A DNA stretch of 64,000 bases from an uncultured Christensenella sp. (GCA_910578545.1 CAJTPT010000003.1:1-64000); one strand, 5' to 3'; shown: positions 18,867 to 28,326, counted from the stretch's first letter. A program made the numbers and translations. Notes: generated from the sequence alone by a model not told the origin.

Positions 18867-21800
18867 ATGAAAAAAAGAACCAAGCTTTTTGCGACCCTGC
18901 TCGGCGTTATCGCCGTTGTAGTCAGCGTGCTGTGCTTAGTCGCATGTAACAACAAAAAGGAATATACCTACCGTTTTGTTACATACGACGACCAATCGAT
19001 ATCGGTTAAGGGCACGGAGGGCGGTACTGTCAAGTTCCCGACAGTCGAGCGCGAAAACTACGCCTTTGACGGTTGGTACGTCAGCACAAGCTTTGACGGC
19101 GAGCCTGTTACGAGCGCCAAGTTTACGTCAAACGTCACGCTTTACGCAAAGTGGACGCCCGTGTACGCCGCCAATATCGATTTGGACGGCGGCTCGCTCG
19201 ACGGCGTTACCGATAACAAGCTTTACATAAGGCTCGGCGCAAATATTGCCGAGTTTATGAAGGACTACGAGCCCGCAAAAGGCGAGTACAAGTTCGGCGG
19301 TTGGTTTGTCGGCGACGTCAAGCTTCCCGATACCGCAGTCATGACCGAAAACGGCATCAGCCTTACCGCAAGGTACATGGCGGAGTACACGCTAAACGTG
19401 TACCTGCAAAAAACCGATCTCAGCGGCTATGATTACAAGTCGAGCTATATAACCGATTACGCGCTTATAGACGACGAGCTCGACCTCGAAAAGTTAAATG
19501 TAAAGGGCTTCGAGTTTGCCGAAGCCGAGGGCGATCGCTCGAGCGATATCATCGACGCCGACAAGACCAAAAATGTGTTTACCATGCACTTCGACCGCAG
19601 TTTGTACGAGGTGGTGTTTAACGCTAACTATCCCGACGGCTCGACCGACGAGCACAACGAGTGGCACCTTTACGGCGTAGAGTTCGATCTTCCCGCCGAC
19701 GTGTTCTCTTACGAGGGCGCGCGCTTCCTCGGTTGGGCGGAAAAGGCGGACGCCGATTATACTCAATATATAAAGGACGACAAGTACGCCCTTCAAAATC
19801 AAACGACCGCGCTGTATGCGCAGTGGAACGTCGGTTACACCGATATGTTCATGGGCTACGATACGATCTTTGTCAATCCCGACAAGCAGGGCGCTGTGCT
19901 TTGCCGCGGCGGAATCGACATTGCCGGAACGTACGACAGCGACAGAAATTACTATATATTCAGAGGCGAGGAAAAGAACGGCGAGAGAGTGACTCTTCGC
20001 GCCCGCCTTTCCGATAACAACAAGTTCATTTATTACGACGATCGTAGCGGCTCGTACACGATGTACGAGAACGGGTATCTTTACAAGAACGTAACCCTTT
20101 CCATAGACAACCTTAACAACGTCAACTACTACGATAATACCGATAACTTGGAAAAGGTTAAAAAGGGCACGTACACCATAAGCGAAGAGGGCTATTACGT
20201 AGCGGAGTTTATCGACGGCACGAGCTTTTCCTTCCTTATCGGCATGACTTCGGACAATACTCCTATTTTCCGTATACGCGGCGACGAGTACAAGTACGGC
20301 GTTATGCCGCAAATGGGTATGTATTATCCGTTAATCGCGCTTGACGGTTTCGGCAACGTGGACTATTTGCAAAGCAAAGATAGTAACCTGTTGTACGGCA
20401 CGTACGCAATCAGCGATAATAAGCTTGAACTGTCGATCAGCGGACAAACGCTTTCTTTTAAGCTGTTCAAGTACAACGGCTCCGAGCTTTACAACGGCTT
20501 TGAGTTGTACGACGAGGATTGGGATACCGACGCCGAAGGTAAGCGTCCGTATACCGGTCCTATGGCTCAAATCCGACTTGACGGTTGTTCTAACGCGCGA
20601 TATACGCGTAGCAACGGCAGCGGAAGCACGGATTATTACGACGCCAAGTATACGCTTGCTAAATCGGTACGGGGCGGACACATACTTACGCTTACGCAAA
20701 CCGACGGCACCGTAACCAAGTTCAGACTGTACGAAGCCACAATGGGCGTTATAACTATTCCCACGTTTGACGCACTCGATGCGGATTATAACGAATACAT
20801 GTACGCCGATCCCGACGGCAAGAGAGCTGTTTCGCCGTATCTTATCGTAAACGGCGACAAGGGTATGACGTACGAAGTTGACAGCAAAAAAGCAATTTAT
20901 CTTGCATCCACCGGCACGATTGAAAAGCTGTCCGACGGGTCGTACACATATACGCCCGAAAAGTTCGAGGACGCGGCTCAGACTAAGTTTAAGTCCATGA
21001 CGGTCAAGCTCGATACCGCTAATACCGAATACAACTATTACTATAGGCTTTCCGTAACAGACGAGGAAAACAATTCCGAAGATTACGGCGTGGTTTACAA
21101 CCAAAAGGGCGGCACGGGCACTCTCAAGATTGTGTCGGCGTTTGCTACATACACGGATTCCAACGGTAAGACAGTAAGCGGTTTGTTTGTGGACAACACT
21201 ACGTTTGTAACCGTTGCCGTTAACGGAACCGATTACTACTACTTTATTCTCGACAGGGATAATAACGAGTTCGAGGCGCTTGCTCAAGCGCCCATGAAGC
21301 TAACCAAGCGCGAGTATGTTGAGGAAACAGACGGCTATAAGACCACAAAAGAAATCACTCTTACTATAACGGGCAGGACCAATGCGGACGGCGCGCTCGA
21401 GTCCGTTTACGTGGATACCACTCAATCGGGCGAAACGTACAGCGGTTACAGCGTCGAAACCGTAATCGAGCTTCTCGGCGTAAAAGGCGTGATATACACG
21501 TTTACCTCAAACGACGGCGCGCATCAGTTTAAATACTATATTTCGGCATCCTCTTCGGCGATTTACTTTGTTTACTTCACCGCGAATGCCGAAATAACTA
21601 TTGCCACGCTCAATGAGATAAATGACGATAACCTTTCCGATTCGTCCAAAAAGCTTGTAATTACCGACGCGTTACAGGACGGCAAAAACCGCGTTACTTA
21701 CGTGGACGACAAACACGAAACACAGGGCTATGTTGTTCAAAACTCGCCGCACTACGCGTTCGGCGAGTACACCGTCGTGACTTATAGCTTTTATAACTTA

Positions 21801-24119
21801 GCGGGCATTAAGCAGTTTGACTTCACGCTCGCCGGTTCCTCGCTTTTCCGCAAGTGCGCGGAAGACGAAACGTTCACGTCCAAGGGCGGGGCGAAGCTCG
21901 AGCTTGACGGCGCCTCGCACATGGCGAGATACACGTATGCCGACGGCGTACGCCACATCGACCGCGATTATCTTATAGATACAAACGATGGCATGCGCAC
22001 TATCGTAATGTATATCGGCGACGCCTACTGCTACTTTGACATAATGAACGAGGAAACCAATACGTTTGAAATGCGCGGAACGGACGCAGGTCTGTACATT
22101 TTGGTTTTCAACGGCAATATTCAAACGACTTCCGATCCCGACGACGCAGCCGGCGTGCTTATTGCTACCGTTTATCTCGACGGACACGGCAACGCTACGC
22201 TTTCGTACCTCAAAGAGGGCGCGCCCGAAACAGTAGGTACGTATTCGAGAAGCGGCGACGTTTACACCATAACGGCGGGCGAAAAGACGTTAGTAGGCAA
22301 GCTCGGCGTTTTGGCGGTCGGCGATGATCAGTTCCGCGCGTTTTACGTGCGTACCGACAACAACATTGCAGGCACGTATTTGGACAAAGTTTCGCTTGCC
22401 GTACTCGAACTCGACGACGTCGGCAACGTTGTAAAATACAATTCCTACGGTCAGCGCGACGAGGGCTCGTATCTGCGCCTTGACGATAACCTGTTCTACT
22501 ACGTCAACGCCGCCAATACCGACGGCGCGATGTATACGCTTAACAAGCTTACGGGCGAGATCGTTGCATCCGATTACAAAACCACGTTCTATTCCGAAAA
22601 CTTCGGGTCTATCGTGTTTTACGTCAACGGCGTCGTGCTTGTAAATAACGACACGAGCGACGTGACGTACTTCAACGAGGACGGCGGTAAGCTTTATTCC
22701 TACTCGTATGCACCCGACGCGGACGGCAACAAGTACGGCTATGTCAAGAGCGAGCGCTTTGTCGTAAAGACCGAAAAGAAAGGCGAGTCCGACGTCAAGT
22801 ATATCGAGCTTGACGGCGTTAAGTATTACGAGTATGACGGCAAGTACGTCACGTTTACCGACGCGGACGGCGCTACTCTTACTTTCCAGCCGACGGGCGA
22901 CGCTACGTTTACCGCCACCGCAACCTACAGAGCTAAGGATTCCGATAAGGACGTTACGCTGTTTGCCGTTGTATCGTATAACGACAACGGCGAGGTGGTC
23001 ACCTTCTTGGCTTCCTACGAAAATCGCCCGATTGCCGGTAGCAGATATAATTATACCGTATTGTCAAGCTGGGATCTGGAACTTAACTTTGTAGATAGGA
23101 CATTCGTATTCAATCCCGACCTTGCCACGTTTGACATCACGTACTACGACGCAACGTATGTTCAACTGTACCAGACCTACGGTAGCGCATTCATGTCGAT
23201 GTTCGGTAAAAGCTATTTAGGCCTGATATACTTGGTCGGCACCGAAAATGCCGACGGCAGTGTGGATTACAAAGTTGCAGGTCAGTTCAATTACGTAACC
23301 GTTGCGGTCGAGGACGAAAACGGCGAAGAGAAAATGGCATACTTGTCGTTTACCGACGGCAAGCTGTCGCAGGCGGGCGTGTACAATTCGTCATATGGAC
23401 ATATGTACACTGTCGAGTTTACTGGCAACGACGGTGAGCTTTATCACCTCAATCTCTTCATGCTTCCGGGCGGCGCGTACATGATCTACTCGCTTACACG
23501 CGTTACTTCCACTATCGATTGCGGTAACGGCAGCTTCTTGTATACCGAGGAATTCGTATACTCGTACTTCAACCTGCCCAACGGCAAGACCAATGCCGAA
23601 ACGGGCGACGCCGAGTATTACAAGAAGGGCGACGAGTATTTGCCTTCGCTCACGTATCAGGGCAAGATTGTAAGCGTCGCGTCTATCAATGGTTACGGCG
23701 AAGAGCCTGCGGCCGACGGCACGTATACCTGGGAATTTATGGCTGTTGAGTACTACGCAGATTCTCTTCAGGAATTTGCCTACGTGTTAAAGTTTAAGCT
23801 CGAGGATAAAGCCGACCGTAACGACGTAATCGTTCCTCAAAGCCTTGTGTGCTATAACGTAGAGGGCTATATCGACGGCGACAACAGGGCAGTCGTGTAC
23901 GAGGATAACGACGGTAACATCGCGCAATTCTACGCGATTTATATCGGCAAAAATGCAGATCTCGTCAAGCAGTCGGAGTATAATTCCACTGACGGCACGT
24001 ATACAGTAACAACCCAAAGCGGCAAAACCTATACCGTTAAGTTTACCACGACGGAGGACGAAAACGGCGACGAAGTTCGCACGGTGACTATTGCGGAAAA
24101 GCAAGAGTCAGACGCATAG
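18867..24119 (+). CDS. Giant Tyr/Gly-rich repeat lipoprotein, last gene of MoxR/VWA operon
   Basis: The 1750-aa protein has a lipoprotein signal peptide with lipobox LVAC (Cys27). AAGGAG at 18854-18859 precedes the ATG. InlB B-repeat-like modules occupy about 33-165 and 245-320. The remaining 1400 residues are beta-rich and Tyr/Asp/Gly-rich, with a recurring motif of the form LDGxGNaxY...GTY...: examples are LDGFGNVDY, LDGCSNARY, LDGASHMARY, LDGHGNATL and LDDVGNVVKY. I do not recognise this repeat. No enzymatic motif is visible and the C-terminus is short and charged without an anchor. It lies 56 nt after the LRR lipoprotein gene and ahead of a strong terminator, so it closes the operon. Confidence 0.9.
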   Translation: MKKRTKLFATLLGVIAVVVSVLCLVACNNKKEYTYRFVTYDDQSISVKGTEGGTVKFPTVERENYAFDGWYVSTSFDGEPVTSAKFTSNVTLYAKWTPVYAANIDLDGGSLDGVTDNKLYIRLGANIAEFMKDYEPAKGEYKFGGWFVGDVKLPDTAVMTENGISLTARYMAEYTLNVYLQKTDLSGYDYKSSYITDYALIDDELDLEKLNVKGFEFAEAEGDRSSDIIDADKTKNVFTMHFDRSLYEVVFNANYPDGSTDEHNEWHLYGVEFDLPADVFSYEGARFLGWAEKADADYTQYIKDDKYALQNQTTALYAQWNVGYTDMFMGYDTIFVNPDKQGAVLCRGGIDIAGTYDSDRNYYIFRGEEKNGERVTLRARLSDNNKFIYYDDRSGSYTMYENGYLYKNVTLSIDNLNNVNYYDNTDNLEKVKKGTYTISEEGYYVAEFIDGTSFSFLIGMTSDNTPIFRIRGDEYKYGVMPQMGMYYPLIALDGFGNVDYLQSKDSNLLYGTYAISDNKLELSISGQTLSFKLFKYNGSELYNGFELYDEDWDTDAEGKRPYTGPMAQIRLDGCSNARYTRSNGSGSTDYYDAKYTLAKSVRGGHILTLTQTDGTVTKFRLYEATMGVITIPTFDALDADYNEYMYADPDGKRAVSPYLIVNGDKGMTYEVDSKKAIYLASTGTIEKLSDGSYTYTPEKFEDAAQTKFKSMTVKLDTANTEYNYYYRLSVTDEENNSEDYGVVYNQKGGTGTLKIVSAFATYTDSNGKTVSGLFVDNTTFVTVAVNGTDYYYFILDRDNNEFEALAQAPMKLTKREYVEETDGYKTTKEITLTITGRTNADGALESVYVDTTQSGETYSGYSVETVIELLGVKGVIYTFTSNDGAHQFKYYISASSSAIYFVYFTANAEITIATLNEINDDNLSDSSKKLVITDALQDGKNRVTYVDDKHETQGYVVQNSPHYAFGEYTVVTYSFYNLAGIKQFDFTLAGSSLFRKCAEDETFTSKGGAKLELDGASHMARYTYADGVRHIDRDYLIDTNDGMRTIVMYIGDAYCYFDIMNEETNTFEMRGTDAGLYILVFNGNIQTTSDPDDAAGVLIATVYLDGHGNATLSYLKEGAPETVGTYSRSGDVYTITAGEKTLVGKLGVLAVGDDQFRAFYVRTDNNIAGTYLDKVSLAVLELDDVGNVVKYNSYGQRDEGSYLRLDDNLFYYVNAANTDGAMYTLNKLTGEIVASDYKTTFYSENFGSIVFYVNGVVLVNNDTSDVTYFNEDGGKLYSYSYAPDADGNKYGYVKSERFVVKTEKKGESDVKYIELDGVKYYEYDGKYVTFTDADGATLTFQPTGDATFTATATYRAKDSDKDVTLFAVVSYNDNGEVVTFLASYENRPIAGSRYNYTVLSSWDLELNFVDRTFVFNPDLATFDITYYDATYVQLYQTYGSAFMSMFGKSYLGLIYLVGTENADGSVDYKVAGQFNYVTVAVEDENGEEKMAYLSFTDGKLSQAGVYNSSYGHMYTVEFTGNDGELYHLNLFMLPGGAYMIYSLTRVTSTIDCGNGSFLYTEEFVYSYFNLPNGKTNAETGDAEYYKKGDEYLPSLTYQGKIVSVASINGYGEEPAADGTYTWEFMAVEYYADSLQEFAYVLKFKLEDKADRNDVIVPQSLVCYNVEGYIDGDNRAVVYEDNDGNIAQFYAIYIGKNADLVKQSEYNSTDGTYTVTTQSGKTYTVKFTTTEDENGDEVRTVTIAEKQESDA

Positions 24120-24143
24120 GTTTTTGTTAATCGATTATGATTA

Positions 24144-24177
24144 AATGCCGCCGAGTAGGTTTATTCGGCGGCATTTT
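24144..24177 (+). terminator. Strong intrinsic terminator of the MoxR/VWA operon
   Basis: AATGCCGCCGA (24144-24154) and TCGGCGGCATT (24165-24175) form an 11-bp GC-rich stem with a 10-nt loop, running into TTTTT. Confidence 0.88.
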
Positions 24178-24207
24178 TCTATCAAAAAACGAAAAAGGGG
24201 TTTCGTA

Positions 24208-25392
24208 ATGGAAAACAATCTTAAAATTTTTACACAAAACGTCGAACCGGAAGCGGTCAATCAGATCTATAACCTTTTGGCGCAACCGCCGTTTGCCGAT
24301 TCCTCGGTGCGGATCATGCCCGACGTACACGTGGGTATGAACTGCGTCGTCGGCTTTACAGCAACGCTTGGCGACAAGATTATCCCAAACGTACTGGGGA
24401 GCGACCTCGGTTGCGGTATGCTTACAGTCGAGCTCGGCAAAAGCGATTTTCCGCTAGACGCGCTCGACAACTTTATACGCGCCAAAATCCCGTGCGGCAG
24501 TAACTACCGCAAAGAGGTCAACGGCGAGTCGCACGTCAAAAAGCTTAAATGCTTTTCCGAGCTTCGCGATTACGACAGACTGTACGGCTCGCTCGGCACG
24601 CTCGGCGGCGGCAACCACTTTATCGAGGTGGACGTCGGCGACAACGGCGAACGGTATCTGGTAATACACAGCGGGTCGCGCAACCTCGGGCTTCAGGTCG
24701 CAAAGATTTACCAAAAGCTCGCCGTAAACGACTGCAAGTTCTGCGCCGAAGAGCAAAAAACCGCGGCAAGTGAGCGGCTCAAGGCAATGGGCAGGCAGGC
24801 GGATATTCCCGCCGCGCTACAGCGGATTTCGGCGGAGTTCGCTTACAAAACAAAAATCCCGGCGGCGTATTGCTACCTTGAGGGGAATAATATGGCGGAC
24901 TACATGCACGACCTCAAACTGTGCCAGCAGTTTGCCTTGATGAACAGACGGAAAATGGCGGACGATATTTTGAAGTTCCTCAAGATTTCGCGAAGTAACT
25001 CGTTTGAAACGGTACATAACTTTATCGACGAGGACAACGTTATACGGAAGGGCGCAATACCCGCGCACAGGGGTAAGCGCGTGATTATTCCCATGAATAT
25101 GCGCGACGGGTGTCTTATCGCCGTCGGCAAGGGCAATCCCGACTGGAACAACTCGGCGCCCCACGGCGCGGGCAGAATACTAAAGCGCAGTGAGGCAAAG
25201 GATTACTTTACCGTCGACGAGTTTAAAGAGCAAATGAAGGGCATATATACGACCACCGTCGGCATGTCCACGCTTGACGAGTCGCCCATGGTGTATAAGC
25301 CGATGGACGAGATCGTCAGTCTTATCGAGCCTACCGTCGAGATAGAAAAGATAATCAAGCCTGTCTACAACTTTAAAGCGGGCGAGCAATAG
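24208..25392 (+). CDS. rtcB: RtcB-family RNA ligase
   Basis: RtcB ligates RNA 2',3'-cyclic phosphate or 3'-phosphate ends to 5'-OH ends using GTP and Mn2+. I take ATG 24208 because AAGGGG (24195-24200) lies 7 nt upstream; this gives 394 aa, the length of the short bacterial RtcB group. Visible family motifs are PDVHVG (His41), GSDLGCGM (Asp66, Cys69), GTLGGGNHFIE (His137), IHSGSRNLG (His154), TVHNF (His270) and PHGAGR with the guanylated His319. No archease or RtcR regulator is next to it. The gene starts 31 nt after a strong terminator and I see no clear promoter, so its expression source is uncertain. Confidence 0.93.
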   Translation: MENNLKIFTQNVEPEAVNQIYNLLAQPPFADSSVRIMPDVHVGMNCVVGFTATLGDKIIPNVLGSDLGCGMLTVELGKSDFPLDALDNFIRAKIPCGSNYRKEVNGESHVKKLKCFSELRDYDRLYGSLGTLGGGNHFIEVDVGDNGERYLVIHSGSRNLGLQVAKIYQKLAVNDCKFCAEEQKTAASERLKAMGRQADIPAALQRISAEFAYKTKIPAAYCYLEGNNMADYMHDLKLCQQFALMNRRKMADDILKFLKISRSNSFETVHNFIDEDNVIRKGAIPAHRGKRVIIPMNMRDGCLIAVGKGNPDWNNSAPHGAGRILKRSEAKDYFTVDEFKEQMKGIYTTTVGMSTLDESPMVYKPMDEIVSLIEPTVEIEKIIKPVYNFKAGEQ

Positions 25393-25393
25393 T

Positions 25394-25412
25394 TAATTCG
25401 GAATTGTGAATT
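25394..25412 (+). repeat. GGAATTR-type heptamer repeat after rtcB
   Basis: TAATTCGGAATTGTGAATT begins 2 nt after the rtcB stop codon. It contains two heptamers, GGAATTG and TGAATTG. It matches the inverted copy at 33306-33324 in 18 of 19 positions. Confidence 0.7.
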
Positions 25413-25494
25413 GTCGGCAATAGCGGGGTATGTGTTTGTGCATAGCCTTTCGTCAAAATAAAACTCACCCGTATATTCGGCGTTATTCAACCGG

Positions 25495-25521
25495 TTGTCA
25501 ATGCGGGTTTTATGATATAAT
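25495..25521 (+). promoter_or_regulatory. Possible promoter of the DUF6194-like / methyltransferase pair
   Basis: TTGTCA (25495-25500) and TATAAT (25516-25521) are only 15 bp apart. The -10 box is perfect but the spacer is short. Confidence 0.4.
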
Positions 25522-25562
25522 GACTGTATGATAAACAGTAGGTTACATAAGGAAAGTATAAA

Positions 25563-25808
25563 ATGCGACCTAACGATATACTCGAATACTGCCTTGATAG
25601 TTTACCAGACACGGTTTTAGTAAGCAGTCTTGGCGAGAACGGAATTTTTTATAATTACGCAAACGGATACGATATTGCCCCCCCCGTTTGTGCTTGGATG
25701 AGTTGGGTGTGTGCGCTCAATCCGCCCGATATAACCTTTGAAAGATTAAAGCCGCTGATCCAAGAGGCTTATGAGTACGCAAAGGAAAAATATTCTAAAA
25801 GAAAGTAA
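25563..25808 (+). CDS. Small DUF6194-like protein, apparently internally deleted
   Basis: This is an 81-aa soluble protein. The N-terminal part (ILEYCLDSLPDTVLVSS, GIFYN) and the C-terminal part (AWMSWVCALNP, LIQEAYEYAKEK) both resemble DUF6194-type proteins as I remember them. In those, roughly 60 residues, including a conserved Asn/Asp-rich stretch, separate the two parts. Here GIFYN runs within about 15 residues into the C-terminal part, which would fit an in-frame deletion. The sequence GGAAAG is 4-9 nt before the ATG. It is 11 nt upstream of a methyltransferase gene and probably co-transcribed. The function of the family is unknown. Confidence 0.6.
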   Translation: MRPNDILEYCLDSLPDTVLVSSLGENGIFYNYANGYDIAPPVCAWMSWVCALNPPDITFERLKPLIQEAYEYAKEKYSKRK

Positions 25809-25819
25809 GTTACAATACT

Positions 25820-26695
25820 ATGAATACTATATGGTCGAAATATATACAAGGCGCAAAGACCTTGTATTACAGTCGTAAGTTGCGGTTTGACGACAAATTT
25901 GCAAGCGAGTACAAAGATTTATTTGGTTTGGACGAAAAAAAGAAACTGAAAATTCTTGAAATAGGCTGCGGTTCGGGCGCGCTTGCCGGATCTGTCGCAC
26001 GTTGGTATCCAAATGCGGAAATAATTGCTATCGACCGCGACGGAGAATTTATACGCTTTGCAAAAGAACACGAAAAAGGCGTAACTTTTATAGAAGCCGA
26101 TATTGCCGCATTACCGTTTGCAAATGAGAGCTTTGACGTTGTGATTTCCAACACCGTTTGCGAGCATATAGAACATTCCGTATTTTACAAAGAGCAACTG
26201 CGCGTATTGAAACCGAACGGCGTTTGCATTGTGCTTTCTTCGCGTAAAGGTATAACGGTTGCGCCCGATTGCTACGCGCAAAGCGATTACGAAAAAGAGT
26301 TTTGGCAAAAAGCGGAACAATTCGATAATGTCATTAAGAAATACGGCGTTGGTAAATATTATCTGAACGAGGCGGAATTGCCTGCCGTTATGGAACGATA
26401 CGGGTTTAAGAGCGTTAAAACGGGATATGTAATGGCAAATTTAACGCCCGATAATCCTGATACTTCGCCCGAATTTGCCCATGCGATAATCAACGCCGAC
26501 AGGTATGCGGCAATCGAATCGATAGAATCGGTTGCGTATTCTATTCCCGAATGCTTTTCGATCAAAGAACTAGCCGAAATGAAACGCATTGTGAATAACA
26601 AGTTCGATAGCCGTATCAAGCAATATAACAATAACGAAAAGCAATGGGATACGACCGTATCTATAACTATGGTTATGCGCGGAATCAAGAGATAA
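25820..26695 (+). CDS. Class I SAM-dependent methyltransferase
   Basis: This 291-aa protein has the Rossmann methyltransferase fold. Motif I LEIGCGSG is at 46-53, the acidic residue after beta-2 is AIDRD (70-74), the motif II region is EADIAALPF (92-100), and SFDVVISNTVCEHI (104-117) is motif IV. These are of the UbiE/type-11 kind that methylate small molecules or unknown substrates. The substrate cannot be read from the sequence. It follows the small DUF6194-like gene by 11 nt. AT-rich codon use is slightly higher than in neighbouring genes. Confidence 0.85.
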   Translation: MNTIWSKYIQGAKTLYYSRKLRFDDKFASEYKDLFGLDEKKKLKILEIGCGSGALAGSVARWYPNAEIIAIDRDGEFIRFAKEHEKGVTFIEADIAALPFANESFDVVISNTVCEHIEHSVFYKEQLRVLKPNGVCIVLSSRKGITVAPDCYAQSDYEKEFWQKAEQFDNVIKKYGVGKYYLNEAELPAVMERYGFKSVKTGYVMANLTPDNPDTSPEFAHAIINADRYAAIESIESVAYSIPECFSIKELAEMKRIVNNKFDSRIKQYNNNEKQWDTTVSITMVMRGIKR

Positions 26696-26785
26696 ATTTC
26701 GTTTTCATTAAAAGAAAGAAATAGCCGGGACGTAAATTCGGGAAAATTATGAATAAACGCAGTCGGAAAATTTACTTAAAAGATA

Positions 26786-26819
26786 AAAAAGACAACGAAA
26801 TTAAGCTCATTGTCTTTTT
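26786..26819 (+). terminator. Intrinsic terminator after methyltransferase gene
   Basis: AAAAAGACAA (26786-26795) pairs with TTGTCTTTTT (26810-26819). The A- and T-rich flanks make it usable on both strands. Confidence 0.7.
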
Positions 26820-27003
26820 CTTTTTGAATTTGACGAACTTTCCGTTTGCCCGTGAACGTTGTTGTAATTGTTCGCGTAACCTCTCGGTGTGTATCGTCTT
26901 TTAGCAACAGTGCCCCGCAATCCATTCGGAAAGATATATTTCAATCCGTTTTCTTCTTGGTTCAAACATGGTTGCTCTTGGCGCAGTAATATGAAAAACA
27001 AAT
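26820..27003 (-). pseudogene. Possible gene remnant between two terminators
   Basis: On the minus strand this stretch reads as protein-like fragments in two frames. One is NGLKYIFPNGLRGTVAK, without a credible start because its only upstream start, a TTG, lies within the adjoining terminator. The other reads RIEIYLSEWIAGHC and, after a TAA, ERLREQLQQRSRANGKF. No ribosome site is present. I read it as decayed coding sequence of unknown family or chance; nothing else is visible here. Confidence 0.25.
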
Positions 27004-27042
27004 AAAAAAGTTCGGTTGGATCGCGTTCAACCAAACTTTTTT
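27004..27042 (-). terminator. Bidirectional intrinsic terminator downstream of the M29 aminopeptidase
   Basis: AAAAAAGTTcGGTTG (27004-27018) pairs with CAACCaAACTTTTTT (27028-27042) with one mismatch. Read on the minus strand it ends 23 nt past the aminopeptidase stop codon with a T-run. It can also stop plus-strand transcripts. Confidence 0.78.
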
Positions 27043-27064
27043 AACAGATATTTATAATCTCGAA

Positions 27065-28297
27065 TTATTCAAACTCTTTTGTGAAGTTGCCGTCTTTAAA
27101 GATAGTAAGCGTTTTGCCGTCGCGGGTGAGCGCGGTGATAGACAGGTCGCGCGTGCCGACCATAAAGTCGACGTGGACGTCGGAATCGTTTATGCCGTGC
27201 TCTTTCAGCTGTTCGCTTGTCATTTCGTCGCCGCCCTCTAAGCAGTTGGGGTACGCCTGACCGATAGCAAAGTGACAGCTTGCGTTCTCGTCGAACAGCG
27301 TTTCGTAGAACAGCATGTCAAGCTTGCTGATGGGCGAGTCGTACGGCACGAGCGCAATCTCGCCGAGCGAGCGACTGCCTTCGTCCGTTTCGATTATGCC
27401 TTTAAGCGTTTCGAGATTGGTCTTGGCGTTGTATTCGGTTATAACGCCGTCTTTAAGCGTGAGCTCTAAGCCCTCGATTATCTTTCCGCTGTAGCATAGC
27501 GGCATGGACGCTTTAACCACGCCGTTGATATTGCGGCAGTCGGGCGCGGAAAAGACTTCTTCGGTCGGCATGTTGGCGTGAAAGAAAACGCCGTTGCAGT
27601 CTTTTGCGCCGCCCTCAAAAACGTAGCCCTCTGGCAAGCCGACGTGCAAGTCGGTGCCGAGCGAGTTGGTATAATGCAGTTCCTTTATGTTGGACGCATT
27701 AAGCTTTTTGCTGCGATTACTCAAAACGGCGGAATGTGCGCGCCACGCCGCTTCGGGGTCGCGGTTGTCGCACCTTGTCGTTTTGGCAATGTATTTGGCA
27801 AGCTTTTTCATAGCCGCTTTGGGCGCAAGGTCGGGGAACATCAGCTTAGCCCACGCAGGGTGGGGGTAAGCGATAATCGACCACTTGATCTTGTGCGTCA
27901 TGGACTTGGCGTAGTAGGGCGCAAGACCTTTCATGTCCGCACGGCGGGACGCGGTCATTTTGGCGGTGTCGATTTCCGCCATGCCGTTGGGGTCGTCGCA
28001 GATTATATTGATAACGCAACCGTTGACGTCGGCAAAATAATTGCGCTCGTCGTAAACAAACTTGGGCTTGCTCGTAAGCGCGTCGGTTGTTTGGTACGTA
28101 TAGTCGAGCTTGGTAAGCTCGGCGTCGCGATAGCGTACGATAACGCGCTTTGCGCCTCGCTCGTAGCAAAGCTTGACTATTTCGTGCGTCAGTTTAACGG
28201 CGTTGACCGACGAAATAACGTACACCTCTTCGCCCGGTTGCACGTTGACGCCCGAGCATACGACTGCTTTTGCCAAACCCTTGTTTAGTTTTTTCAT
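27065..28297 (-). CDS. M29-family aminopeptidase (AmpS-like)
   Basis: M29 enzymes are cytosolic, two-metal aminopeptidases that remove N-terminal residues from peptides. I choose the second of two ATGs (28297), because GAGG at 28308-28305 is 7 nt from it but only 1 nt from the first (28303). The product is 410 aa, normal for the family. Expected metal and catalytic residues are present: the Glu pair in PTEEVFSAPD (246-247), Glu313 (LGEIALVP), His342 (CHFAIG), Tyr349, and HVD (His375, Asp377). It stands alone on the minus strand and is divergent from walJ. Confidence 0.92.
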   Translation of the reverse strand: MKKLNKGLAKAVVCSGVNVQPGEEVYVISSVNAVKLTHEIVKLCYERGAKRVIVRYRDAELTKLDYTYQTTDALTSKPKFVYDERNYFADVNGCVINIICDDPNGMAEIDTAKMTASRRADMKGLAPYYAKSMTHKIKWSIIAYPHPAWAKLMFPDLAPKAAMKKLAKYIAKTTRCDNRDPEAAWRAHSAVLSNRSKKLNASNIKELHYTNSLGTDLHVGLPEGYVFEGGAKDCNGVFFHANMPTEEVFSAPDCRNINGVVKASMPLCYSGKIIEGLELTLKDGVITEYNAKTNLETLKGIIETDEGSRSLGEIALVPYDSPISKLDMLFYETLFDENASCHFAIGQAYPNCLEGGDEMTSEQLKEHGINDSDVHVDFMVGTRDLSITALTRDGKTLTIFKDGNFTKEFE

Positions 28298-28326
28298 ACC
28301 CATACCTCGCTTTTGTACAATGCTGC

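Noticed and set aside
26807..27034. 75-codon minus-strand gene
   Set aside because: Its TTG start lies inside a terminator stem with no ribosome site; kept only as a low-confidence remnant.
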